A stretch of 64,000 nt of DNA from Scolanthus callimorphus. Lineage: Eukaryota; Cnidaria; Anthozoa; Actiniaria; Edwardsiidae. Position numbers and translations under genes: made by a program. Location: contig CM066923.1 of NCBI GenBank assembly GCA_033964015.1, positions 496,001 to 560,000 of the forward strand, written 5' to 3'. Below the pieces are notes generated by a model. It did not search any database. It saw only the letters and a list, made by a program, of their open reading frames with translations, and was not told the DNA's origin. Below are positions 1 through 12,200 of this stretch, in pieces (positions within the stretch are counted from its first letter, which is position 1; every line of letters starts with the position of its first letter).

Positions 1-339
1 TGCGAGATTTTGCTTGACGCGTACAAAACGTTGCATGTTTCTGTCTCAAGTTGGAGTGTTTGCTGCCCCCTTGCAAAACATGTTAGCTAGATGCAAATGG
101 CTTTAGTGAGTCCACATCGTATCAGAACCATAAAGTTCGTTGTAAATTCACGATGGATTACCAATGGACGGGGACTAAAGCGAGCGGACGTGACAATCAG
201 GAGTAACGCAACACCACACTTCAACGTCTTGCGTGACGACAGGAACACGAGCATCGCTAGTGTGGACTGTTATCAAAGCGGTCACCCAGGTTACAGTGGA
301 GCCCATTATATGAAGGTTACGTTATAGTCTAATACTTTT

Positions 340-486
340 CTAATGCTTTTCCATAACTGCTGGGTGTTCCGTATAGCTTATTAGTGGTGTTAGTGTGACT
401 GGCAAGGCCGCGGGTACGGGTTGTTGCCGGTATCTGGAGAACGTCAACATTTTCAAGTTCGTGAACCCAAATTTGACTTGAGACGC
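340..486 (-). CDS. Candidate terminal exon, unassigned
   Basis: This minus-strand stretch follows a possible acceptor (weak pyrimidine tract, AG at 488-487). It is open in two frames: one ends at a TAG at 340, the other a little further on. It lies downstream of the unrecognised gene whose last clear exon is 6276-6329, and the phase of that exon would fit one of the two frames. Because both frames are open and the acceptor is weak, I cannot say which is read or whether the exon is real. Confidence 0.18.
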   Translation of the reverse strand, partial: ASQVKFGFTNLKMLTFSRYRQQPVPAALPVTLTPLISYTEHPAVMEKH

Positions 487-489
487 CTT

Positions 490-1510
490 TTATAATCCCG
501 CAGTCAGTCATTAAGATTAAAAAATGTTCAGTCAAGCAAACAAAACATGATATTATTTCCTTTTGAATCTGTATGTGTGGGGACAAATAAGAAGGTATAC
601 TTTATAATAAAATAGGATACGATCCACCCCCGGTCTTTTTGCCTTTGATCGAATCATAGCAAAGTCAAGCAGTGTAGCGTAAGCGATCTACATATTTGTG
701 AAAACCCGTACTAGTAAAATCGGATTTTAACCCGTATTTAATGACTAGCGGGGAATTGTGCCGGATGTGCATATTCTTGATCATCTACCGAGGCTAATAT
801 CAATATCCAGTAACTTTACTGCAAATACATCGGTAGACTATAATGGTGAAGAAATCTGAAATAACTCAATTAAAGTTATAAAACTACTATAAACATAAAG
901 CACAAACACAAACGGACGTTACAGGACGTGTGAAATGCAGAGGTTGTTTGTTCATGTGTGTGTAGTTGGGGTGCTAAGTGCTATTTATCTTTCGCCATCT
1001 GATCTGGTTTTACGTGCTCTTGCTCACATCGCATCTCTATGTTCTATCTTGTTCTCTGTCAAATTCACTCACCTTTTACTCGGCGGTACTGAATAATACG
1101 GCAATGTCCGTTGCGAGACTTGTTAAGTAGAAGTTTTCTGTGTTAGGAGGTTAGAAACCGGCTAATGGAGGGAGGTGCGTCAATCTAATGTCGTGATACC
1201 GGCCGCGATGCGAGTGCACACTTGAGACAACTCTACCACCACAGGGTACCCGCACTCAAAACACTGGATGTAACGTCAGATCCGTGAAGAGTTCACACTC
1301 GCAGGTGCATCATGGGAAATCATGGCTGCCGAAAATCAAACTCAAAAGTCCCTAAATCTTGGACTTTCTCCAATCCGGACATAAACATTCCATATCGGTT
1401 TCAAGTTCATAGCCATTCCTCTGAGTTTTAGTTCTAGTTCTACGTACACCGTCTTTTTAGATCGGCTAAATTAACAAGGGTTGTATGATAAAATACTTCT
1501 TTGAAAACAA
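490..1510. other. No gene seen
   Basis: About 1 kb of AT-rich sequence on both strands. I found no convincing exon, RNA gene or structured repeat. Confidence 0.4.
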
Positions 1511-1519
1511 TAGGCCATG

Positions 1520-1625
1520 TTCGAATTACGCTCCTCCAGCCTACAAACAATAAACTCAAGTCGAGGCTTCTTCTAAAATTACTGTAATTTTATTAGAACT
1601 TGGGAGCATTGGTGCGTAATTCGAA
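1520..1625. repeat. Small inverted-repeat element
   Basis: A 12-bp inverted repeat (TTCGAATTACGC at 1520, its complement at 1614) bounds about 106 bp. The right end touches the 9-bp target duplication of the next element, so that MITE landed at its edge. It is probably a short non-autonomous element. Confidence 0.45.
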
Positions 1626-1632
1626 CCTGGGC

Positions 1633-2012
1633 GGCAGAGCGGAAATGACCTGCTTAGACCACTAAATTTCAAATAATAAGGTCAGGTTGGCTCAGAGAAG
1701 CTTGATTTTTTGCATACAGACTCCTTGTCTGATTAAAAACAAAATATCAAAAATGACTTTTTTCTAATGGATCCGTCTTTGAGATATTAGGCTCTAAACA
1801 TTGGTTTCTGTGCCATTTTATGGAGAATTAGTACTTTGATCAGGAATTATGCAAACTTTGCTCAATCATATCTAAAATTCATATTCTTCAATTTTCTTAA
1901 AAAATTGGAATTAAGCTTTTAGCCATAGAAACTCTTTGTATACGGAATCTTGAGCTTATATATTGAAATATGGCAAAGTTAGACATTTCATTTTGGTCAT
2001 TTCCGCTCTGTC
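1633..2012 (+). mobile_element. MITE, 9-bp target duplication, copy 1
   Basis: A 380-bp element with terminal inverted repeats of about 17 bp (GCAGAGCGGAAATGACC and complement). It is flanked by a perfect 9-bp direct duplication, AACCTGGGC, at 1624-1632 and 2013-2021. It carries no coding sequence. A second copy in the opposite orientation lies at 5826-6213 and is similar along its whole length. A 9-bp duplication fits Mutator-like transposition, but no autonomous partner is visible. Confidence 0.88.
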
Positions 2013-2013
2013 A

Positions 2014-3147
2014 ACCTGGGCTATTCTTCACAAGCATGGTCGTGAAATTGTTAGTGTCTCTTCTTTACACTTTTATGACAAGGTTGGAGGGGAAAAAATC
2101 GGGATTTATTATATAAAACTACTGTGTTTTACAAAGATTTCTATCACTGAGAAACGACTGAGAAGTCTTGACTTGGAAATCAGAAATTTAAAAAAAACTA
2201 AATTCACATTTGTTAAAACTCGATATCAATGTTCACGAACACTCGAAGAAATCACCACCCATGCACTATTCTCTGTTTATTATTTCTAGTGAGATTCCAA
2301 GCTTGCCTTTTCCCTATACGATTCTGGATTATTTCCACCATTTTGCCCTGTTTACCCATAATGCAAGGGGGACGGTGAACTCGTTATTGCAGCTAGCGCG
2401 GTGTGGCGGTGTCGAGTAAGCAGCTCGATTCTCGGTGGATATTTCGCAAATTTGCTTTGTTAAAAAAAATATTTTTTATTGATCATTTCAAAGAAATTAC
2501 ATTATATTGTTATACGTATGTTGGGCCTCACGTACAAATTCTTTATGGCAAAATATAAATATTTATTTTTTTCTCCTCGAGGGCACGGTAACGAATTTTG
2601 AGTCTGATTGGTGCTTAGAGAGTGCACGTGCGGGCAATATTTTCCTGGACCCAGGTCACGGTTACCGTTTGCACGGGCTGTTTAAAAAAATCAAGGTCGC
2701 ATGAATCCCCTAGATGAGCTACTAGCTCTTGGGATAAATGCTAAATATGGTTTAAATAAAAAATAAAAAAAATAAAAAAAATCAAGGTCGGTCCTTCGGC
2801 CAACATTTTCAAGACCGGTCGCAGTATTTCCCTATACGGACCTCCCAGCCGGTGAATAACATATATTTAATTACAGCATGGACTATAGACATTGCTGCAC
2901 ACTTGGGAACGAGGCTTAGTGCAAACTCCAGTAACAGAGGTATTCTGTACCACGCCACCGTGCGAATATTGTTATCTGATTCCAGATGCGCAGTAGGCCT
3001 CTTAGGGAATATTTGCTTGGGGGTCCATGGGCCAAAGATCTTCAGTAGCAGAGCAAAAATCTGAGGAAAAAAAAACATTACGAGAGTAAAGACTTTTTGG
3101 TATGACTATGCACTAACAGGGAAGACCTGGGGTGCTTTCCATGTACC
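2014..3147. other. Gene-free stretch with half of a foldback repeat
   Basis: No exon is supported. Positions about 2786-2871 resemble one arm of the foldback at 30386-30546: they share the CCGGCTGGGAGGTCCG-type arm and the ATATATTTA end. The rest is A/T-rich with oligo-A runs near 2755-2785. Confidence 0.4.
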
Positions 3148-3453
3148 ACAAATGTTCGGTAATACCTGTCGGAGATCAAATGGAAAGCAGAGGCGGATAC
3201 AAATGTTCGGTAATACCTGTCGGAGATCAAATGGAAAGCAGAGGCGGATACAAATGTTCGGTAATACCTGTCGGAGATCAAATGGAAAGCAGAGGCGGAT
3301 ACAAATGTTCGGTAATACCTGTCGGAGATCAAATGGAAAGCAGAGGCGGATACAAATGTTCGGTAATACCTGTCGGAGATCAAATGGAAAGCAGAGGCGG
3401 ATACAAATGTTCGGTAATACCTGTCGGAGATCAAATGGAAAGCGGAGGCGGAT
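3148..3453 (+). repeat. 51-bp minisatellite, six copies
   Basis: Six near-identical head-to-tail units of 51 bp, each containing GTTCGGTAATACCTGTCGG. The last unit differs by one base and runs into a G11 tract at about 3468. The period is a multiple of three and the unit lacks stops in several frames. Long open frames therefore appear on both strands (17-residue periodic peptides), and I read them as artefacts. Confidence 0.95.
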
Positions 3454-4053
3454 CCAGCAATTTGGGAGGGGGGGGGGGGGCACAGGACTGAAGGAGGGGG
3501 CACTGTTGTATAAACATATGACAAAAGAAAAAGCTAACATCTGAAATGCTCGTACATTTCCTATAAATGTACTCTGGGAAGGGAAGCACCGGCCCATGGC
3601 CCCTCGCCTAGATCCACCAGTGGAAAGCGTCATTCCCAGGAAAGCAGGGGTAAAAAAAAAAAACTCCACTGGGAATTGGAAAACAAGTATCTACAATTTG
3701 CAAAATGATCGGAGAAGGAATTTAAATTTTGGAATGCATACCCTGTATGACGAGAATCGCTCTCCAGAGACGAAGAATGACGAGAATGTGTAAATACTTT
3801 GGATAAACATTATCAATGGCGCTGAAAAACAAAACAAAGGTGACACACTATTATAACGACCTGATATTTCTGCCCCATTATCATTTTCTCGACGGACCCT
3901 CTTCGCGTTCTTCGGGTTCCCATGTCCTGGAACTCCACGAGTACGCTTTATGATACACAGGCTAGTTCAGGGTAGAAAATGAATACATACAATTCCATTT
4001 CGGTATTCATTACCCCCCTTGGCTTCTTCAATGAATACATTTGTCATTCCTTA

Positions 4054-4845
4054 TAGTCCGGTCAAATTAGCTCGAAAAAACCCCGAACCTAATTGTCAAA
4101 AACATATATAGGAATAACATATCCAAATTTCGTAGAAATCCGACCGGGCGAAGTTGGTTAAATTTTTGGTTTTACCGGCGACGTCAAGGGCGCCTTTTGT
4201 TTTCGGCGGCGGCTTAGACGATGAAAACACAGAAACTGGGAGAATGTTTATGGACTGTACAGATGAAACCGGGGAAGACTTAATAAGGTTTTCCGATTGA
4301 AGCAAATAATTTCTGAGCGATGAGTTACGGTTATGATCAGTTTATTTCTTTTAGCGTATTCAGAATATTCGAACTTTAATGTATCACCACGGGGGAAATA
4401 CAAGGATCATATGGGATTTTAGCCTAACGTCTCGGTGGGGACGGATACGACGTAGGCTAATGAGATTTGTCAAAACTCAGGATTATTTAGTTATTATTTT
4501 GCAGAATTGGTTATAAACAAACACAAAATTCACATCTATGCAATCACATTATGCAGTAGAAAGAAATTGCTTGATATCTCGTTCAAATATCACACCTCGT
4601 TACGTTCGTTACGGCTGTACAGTCTATAGACCTCCCTTCGAATTGTTCGCTTTCATTGTCTAAGTGCCACCGAAAACAACGGGCTTTCCTTCGTGCAGAC
4701 GGAAAACCCCAAATTTAACCACTTCCCCAGAACGGATTTTCACAAAATTTGGACACGTATTTCTCACATATGTTCCTGAGAATTTGCTGTATAAAAATCC
4801 CATGTTGCAATTTTTTCCAGGTTAAACGCTAAATTGACCGGACTA
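4054..4845. mobile_element. Harbinger-type non-autonomous element
   Basis: A 792-bp element with about 18-bp inverted ends (TAGTCCGGTCAAATTAGC and the near-complement GCTAAATTGACCGGACTA), flanked by TTA on both sides (4051-4053, 4846-4848). A three-base TTA duplication is the habit of PIF/Harbinger transposons. I see no transposase or Myb-like frame inside. Confidence 0.65.
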
Positions 4846-5136
4846 TTACTCTTGTAATAATATTCATGTACTAGGATCGACTAGGAGTTCCCCTGTTCCG
4901 TTAATTAACAGGGAATCAAGATCATGTAGTCTATGGAGACGCCGAAAAACAGACAAAAGGGAAACTGACCAACATTCTCTCGCGGGTTTGTAATACAAAA
5001 GCAGCGACAAAATCTATTATATTGGCATACTTCCTTTGTGTCAGGTCTTTTACTAGAAACGCTTATTGTTGTTTTGTAAAGGTATATTTAGGGTGGAGGG
5101 CTCTCTAGCCTCTGTGTTCCACTAAGCGTCCTGGTT

Positions 5137-5558
5137 CCAGGGGGGTACTTGGATATAAAAATGACGGAGGGATCCGACGGAGCTCCAAATTTCATACCCA
5201 AAAAATACCTGAGCCATAAATTTTATACCCCAAAAAATACCTGCTCCCAAAATTTAATACCCAAAAAAATACCCAAAGTTTTAAGCCTAAAAAGGCTATT
5301 TATACCAGCATACACATTATGCCCATCCCATTATGTTTCTCCCAAATAGCTTCAGTATAAAGAGGCAGTACGTTTTGATGATCAACTAGCCTGTCAGAAG
5401 TTTCAACCCCCAAAAATTCCCGCAGATTTTTAAACACCCCAAAAATACCCTGGTAGAATTTCAACCCAAAAAAATACTTTTACTACAAAAAAAAAAAAAA
5501 AAAAATACGTCGACCCCCCCCCCCCCCCGTCATTTTTATATCCAAGTACCCCCCCTGG
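5137..5558. mobile_element. MITE with C/G tract and long inverted ends
   Basis: The ends are about 30-bp nearly perfect inverted repeats built around GGTACTTGGATATAAAAATG. The interior repeats the motif ATACCCAAAAAATACC and has a 14-C tract next to the right end. Flanks resemble each other at 7 of 10 positions (CGTCCTGGTT and GGTCCCGGTG), possibly an old 10-bp duplication like the other G/C-tract MITEs here. Confidence 0.7.
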
Positions 5559-5563
5559 GGTCC

Positions 5564-5664
5564 CGGTGGACACCGCACCCTAATTAGCATGTACAAATAC
5601 CTGAATCCCCCCCCCCCCCCCGGTGGACACCGCACCCTAATTAGCATGTACAAATACCTGAATC
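5564..5664 (+). repeat. 57-bp tandem duplication around a C tract
   Basis: The segment starting CGGTGGACACCGCACCC and ending near CCTGAATCC occurs twice (from 5564 and from 5621), with a 14-C run at the junction. It directly abuts the right end of the preceding MITE. Confidence 0.85.
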
Positions 5665-5825
5665 CTTTTGTTACAACGAGCTCGGCGACGAAATAAAATG
5701 CGATCAGCACAAAATCAAATGTCTGGAATGAAAAATAACGAAGACTTCACGAGATGTACACCTGTGAGTGGTGCCCCAAGGGAACTCTAAACATCAATCA
5801 AGAAGCAATCATACGTGCAAGCAGT

Positions 5826-6213
5826 GACAGAGCGGAAATGACCAAAAATAAAATGTCTAACTTTGCCATATTTCAATATATAAGCTCAAGATTCTGTAAC
5901 AAAGAGTTTCTATGGCTAAAAGCTTAATTCCAAAATTTTAAGAAAATTGAAGAATATGAATTTTAGATAGGATTGAGCAAAGTTTGCATAATTCCTGATC
6001 AAAGTACTAATTCTCCCAGAAAATGGTACAGAAACCAAAGTTTATAAAAGCCCAATATCTCAAAGACGGATCCATTAGAAAAAAGTCATTTTTCATATTT
6101 TGTTTTTAAGCAGACAAGGAGTCTGTATGCAAAACAATCAAGCTTATCTGAGCTAACCTGACCTTACTATTTGAAATTTAGTGGTCTAAGCAGGTCCGCA
6201 TTTCCGCTCTGCC
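5826..6213 (-). mobile_element. MITE, 9-bp target duplication, copy 2
   Basis: Reverse-complement copy of the element at 1633-2012. Its inverted ends run GACAGAGCGG... to ...CCGCTCTGCC. It is flanked by a perfect 9-bp duplication, GCAAGCAGT, at 5817-5825 and 6214-6222. It sits just downstream of exon 4 of the unrecognised gene, so it is probably in an intron or 3' flank. Confidence 0.9.
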
Positions 6214-6275
6214 GCAAGCAGTAATTATCTATAAAAATAAATAGTAATTGACTTTGTGTATTATAATCACCGTAC

Positions 6276-9200
6276 CTCAAGGGCATCCATGAACAATTGC
6301 TTTCCAGCAGCAACAAGTTTTAAGAGCATCTGAAAGAAGAAAAGCGGAAATAAACACAATAAAAATGAAGAATACAGACTGCTACTAGCCTAAGCTAAAG
6401 CAACCATATTTAACGTGGATAACTCATGACGTCAAATGAACTGACGAACGTGGGGTCCACGGTGCACCACATTTATCAAAGCTCCAGGCGAAAGGAAATC
6501 AAAGCTATAAGCAAGCTACTCAGAACAGAGAAAAGTCGATACGGCTCGAACTCATGACCATACGCACAGTGTGCCGTGCACTAACACAATACGCCATCTA
6601 GACGACAGGACTAAAAAACGGTTTCTAGATTCTGTGTCTTTTTATAGATAGAAGGTTTCTAAGGGACTGGTCGCAGCTATAAGTCCCACATGGGTCTTGA
6701 GGGGGGAGGGGGGAGGGCTGGTGCAAATATGGGGAGGGCCTCTAATTTTCATGCAGGTGAAAAAGGGAGCGTAAAATTTTTTGGTGCAAATGATAAAGGG
6801 AGGGTCATTATTTTTTACGCAAACATTGTTAGGGTAATACAGGGCCGTAGCGCTTATAGGGTCAGGGGGATCCGTGCCCCCACAGTTTTTCCCCAGTCAT
6901 TCCCTTAAACTCCCGATTTTGCACCCTGCATATCAAAGTTTCCCCAAACGTGGTATTTCACATGCTGGGCTCTAAATTTTCGGCGCGCTTCGTTTGCCTA
7001 AAAGTTGACTTGAGTTGTTTATATGTTGCACTGCTATTATAACATGAAAATATATTTCAAAAACTAATCAAAGTGTCCACCTTTTTTAGCAATATCTAGT
7101 CGATCCAGTGAATGATGGGGGAGGGTCACCATTAAATATGTTACCACATTTGGGAGGGCCAACATTTTTCGTGCATCTTGTCAGGGGAGGGTTTCCCAAA
7201 AACGTAGTCCAAAATAAAAATACACCAGCCCTCCCCCCCTCTAATTTATGACCAGTCCCTAACTTGCATGCACACTCTTCTTGTGACCAAAAACGAATAT
7301 CGAAATTTTGCGCAAAATTGAAAGATATGATTTTGAGATAAAGGGGCGTAAACGCTGGGAGAGGTAATACTTTGATCAACAAAAAATAAAGGTTTTTCTG
7401 CAATAACTTTGCAAAACGAAAATATTTCTCGTCCAAACTTAAATATTTTATTCAAGCAACAGAAGAGAAGTTATAAACAGAAAAAATATGAGAACTCTAA
7501 ACAAGCGGAAACTATAGTGAAAACAAAGGTCACAACCATTTTTTGGTCCTGTCCACCTAGGCGTGCTTTTCCGTTACAGCTAGAACCATTGCATTGTTGC
7601 AAATTATGTTTTGCTGTTCCGCCAATCAGTTTCGCCTTGTGCAGTCAACTGGCTTCCCTCTGAACTAAACAGACAATATCGCGACGGAAAGCCAGGCGAC
7701 TGCACTAGGCGAAACAGGCAAGAATCTGATTGGCTGAAGGTGTGATTGGCGCCCCGAACAGCAGAGCCAAAAACAAATACGCGGTTCGCGATGCAACGAT
7801 TTTAGCCAAGGAAACCGTCATGCATGTTGTACCTCTATAACGAACCAGGCAAGGATCACCATACACGTCCACTGGAACATCAAAAACATCATCTCGTTTC
7901 CGCGATCTAGCGAAAAGGTAAAGGAATCGATTCAATTGCGTTCACAAGTCAAACAGGAAATCTTTCAGGTAACTTGAAGACTTTAAGTAACTATATTAAG
8001 GCTCATAATGCTCTCGATCGATTTCCAAGACCATTAAACCACCTTCTGACTGCTGCTAATAAGACATTGAGGATCTTTGAGTGTTCCTCAAACGTCTCTC
8101 TACACAGGTAGTTCTACAAGCCTTGACTTCGTCCCTCGAACGACGCGCATGCGGCATGTTTGGAAATATCAGGGAAATATCCTGGAAATATAGACCGTGA
8201 GAATTCGCAGATTTATGAAAAACGCAGTAAAATACACATCTTTTGTAAGCAAACTGTTGGGCGTCGATCAGTCGTCTATTTGGGTACCAGGTTTGGCTCT
8301 CCCTGGGGTATTTGATAACAGATCTAATGAAAGGCAAAGGAGTAGCACGCTTTGAAAGATCCGCCAGACAAGAAATAAGGCGCATAGGGACTTCCTATCT
8401 ACATCCGCTTTATTGACACGCTAGCCTCAGTTTTCTGTTGTTTACCAAAACAGTGGTTTTAGCGCGTAACAAGGGACCTTAAAACACTTAAAAACATTTT
8501 TGCGCGGGTCTCTTTCATCGACCACTTAGTAGACGTGTGTTGTACAATACATGTGTTATAAGATTTTTTGCGTAGTATCAGCCTTTCATCCTCATGTTAT
8601 TCTTCAGAATACCTAGCCCCGAAGAACTCGCCAAATAAGGCTGGGGCGGGGGGTTACTCCCTACATTCGAATGGTAGATATGACCGTCGTATTGTTTAGG
8701 GGTAAAAAAGGGCAATCCGTTATTTTTTTAGAGGTTTTCTGAACGAAAATGGAGCGCTGAAGAAGGTATTTTAGGACCGGTATTTTATGGCCTTTCAGTC
8801 GCCAATGTTGAACGGGGATGACAACTAATTCAACATGTTAGCGCGTTTAACAAACGTTGAATGAAGTTGAACGCTAGACCCAAACAGGAAGCTCATTTTT
8901 CCAAGTTGATCTCAGGCTTATTAAAGAAATTTGGAAAGTTTTTAAAGCAACTTGAGGCAATTAAAGGTATTTTTAACCATTCTGTGTGGTTATATTTGCG
9001 CAGTATTTGTAAGGCAGCTTTAAATAGGAACCTTGGCCTAAGCACCTGTCCTCTATACGTGGTCCTGGTCTCGATACAACATGGAGCCCGTCTTACCATC
9101 AATTATACGGAAGTCCTCCAATCTGATGAGCACAACCAGTGTAAGGTCAAGCACGACCAGAACAAACACCACGAAATGCGAATGGCGATGAAACAGCAAA

Positions 9201-12200
9201 CACAGCAAGTGCCCCCCCAGAGCCGCTATAGCGGACGTACATTGCTGATAACATAGCAGAAGAAAATTGGAGAGAGATTGATTAGTAATCCTTACATTTG
9301 TGTATGTACGCGGTTAAAATTTTGAGCAGCAAGGCGTGTTCGCCTAGGAGAACATTAAATCAAGGTTTAATAAAGGCCAAGATGCTTTTGCCCATTGCAA
9401 GTTTTCATATTGTACTCACCTTTAATCTTCGTGTGAGCTTTGCTTTACAAGACACAATATTTTCAAAGCAAACTGAAAAGAAACCACACATAATTTGAAG
9501 CCGCTCAGTTTAACCAAATCGGGAAGGGACAGCCTAGTCCCAGACGACCTGACCGGGCTTCCTGTGCTAGGACATGAACCGTCATCAAGCGCAAGGGCTG
9601 GGCCGAGACCGAAGGAAAGCAGGCAGGAAACATACTAGTATCATCAGGGAAATACTAATCTCTCTTTTGATCTCAAAATGAAAGCTTTAGAGGTCGTGTG
9701 AGCTGTCCCGCGCGCTAGGGAGGGTTTGATTGGTATATTTGAATTTTTACGTATGCGTAAGCATCTGGATCAGTTCGGGTTTACGAACGAGGGCTGACAA
9801 ACTAATAAGTTTGTATGTTTATGAATGCGCGCGAAAGCGCGCCGCGATTTTGAAAATCTACGAGGTAATGATGTTCTTATTTCTGGGAGATGAGAATGGA
9901 GTCACTGAATAAAAACATCATAAAAATTTTCAACAATTAATCATGCATTAGTAGGATGTTATAGTTTGTAAATACTACACCACAGCTTTTTATGAGCGCG
10001 ACGCTGCTGCAATTTTGGACATATTAGTTGAAAGTAAGTAACCTTTACTTATCTTTTTCTGAAATTATTTCAATTTGAAAACAAATATTAAGCGTTTTAA
10101 TTGTTGTTGATCCGACCAAAAAATCCCTCTATTTATAAAGACATCAGGTTCCCTAAAAACGGTAAATCAGGAGAGCGTTTTAAAGTGAGTTTGCTCGATT
10201 TTTTTTTCGCCACCAGCTTTGCTTGCCCGATATTTTTTTTCTAGGTCAGAGGCTTGAGAATTTTTTTTGGGAATCTTTGCCGAATTTAATTATATAGCCA
10301 CCTTAAAATTCAATATTGGGTAGCATGTGGATTATTGAGCGCGCTTTATTTGTAAACTGTCCAATTTGAGCGCGCAATCAAATTTACGATAAATTGGGCA
10401 CTTTGCAAATTAGACAAAACATCGCGCGCTGATCATATTGCGTTTTTGAGGTGGCTTAAAATGATAAAAGTTATACAATAACTTATTGCCATCCTGATCT
10501 ACCCTCTGCGGTCGATTAATGTTTTGCAAAAAAGGACCATACATCCAGACTACAAGAACTGAAGCGTCGTATGGCGACCGTTGGTACGGTTCTTACGCTC
10601 ACGCCAAAATTTCAGCCCTGACAGTCGTTATCCTAAGGGTGAGGGAACGCCCGGCCACCAGACCACGAAAGGACGCCACTTGTCTATTTACATTAGCCAA
10701 CATATTTATACTCCCGACATTCATCAAATAGATCCATGTGGAACCTACTTTATCAGCTTGTGGTTGCGTGTAAACGTATTCAGTGCAGACATTTTATACG
10801 ATTATTTACCAAGGAAAAAAATCGATATAATTTTAGTTTTATTTGTTCTCGATTTTGATCATTAATTGTATTGATGCTGTTAAATATATATCTGCTATTG
10901 CGCATGCTCATTTATAATTACAATTATCTCAAAATTTCCTAATCTATCGGTGTCTTCTTCAAACTTAAACCAATTCAGAAAATAAGCTTATTTTCTAAGC
11001 TTATTTTCTTCAGTTTAGCTTATTTTCTAAATCATTTTGAGAACAATGTACCTTTTTTTTCAATTACACTAATAACAGATCACGGAACAATTTTGAAAGA
11101 TAAGATCGTGATGATGGTCTTAATGGAGTCCGTTATTCCGGGCGCCTTACAAAGCAGCCGACTTACCTCAAACATAAAAAACAGGAGATAAGATAACTTG
11201 GAATATTGCGTCACCCCATCGAGGGCAAGATGTTTTGCTCTCTCTTTTTCTGTTTAGCAAAATAATAGTACCATTATACTTTTTATTACAAAACAAGATG
11301 CCAAAATATGCACAAATACCATATGTTTGCCCCTTCGTCATATATAGCGCTATTCACTGCTTATCAACATTGCCATTGTAATGCTAATGTGCCAACCGTA
11401 GATTGAATAGCGCCCTTTGTTCTGTGAACCAATCGATCTCTGGTTGGTACATTAATAACAATAGATGACGTCAGCGTGAACAGCGCTATATTTAACATAA
11501 TACATAGCGCAGCGAACAATGAAACCGAGTTTGGAATGCGCGTACTGTTTGGGCTTTCATCTTTTTTGTCTAGATCCATTTTTTCTAAGATCTCTTTGTT
11601 TTATATTAAAAACACAAAAGTGATTTTTCTGAAGGTGAAAAACCCAAGCAACGCGCGTGTTTCAAGCTCGGTGTTGGTGCATGCGCGCACTATGCGCGCA
11701 CTATGCGCTATCGTACGTGTGTACAACCACGCACGGCCTGGCTGTGGACCAATCAGAGCGCGCGTTTTACTGATGTTGTTGTATTATTGTTACGGCGGTT
11801 TTCACAATTCTGCAAACTCTGCATCGACTTATTGATTGTGTTTTCAAAGCGTTCTCTGAATCTAACCTCTTAGCAACCCGGTAGCTTTTACAAAACCTTA
11901 GCCTGCTAGCAGGCGTTGGTTGGCTTTTTTTAGGTCGTTTTGTACGGGGAGAAACGAGCGAGAATCCCGATGCGGCCGCCATCTTGGACGGGTCAAAATT
12001 CGGTCTGGGGCGACCCGTCCAAGATGGCGCCCGCATCGGGATTCTCGCTCATTTCTCGCCGTAAAACGACCCAAAATAGCCAACCAACGCCTGCTAGCAG
12101 GCTAACAAAACCTCTGACATGTTTGAAGCACCGCAGTCAACAGACGCAAGAAATATGCGACCTTTTTGATAAACAACACACGTCCGTAGTGCTTCATTCA

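Noticed and set aside
3078..3669. Several 120-190-codon frames on both strands
   Set aside because: All arise from the 51-bp minisatellite, which is open in several frames because its period is divisible by three.
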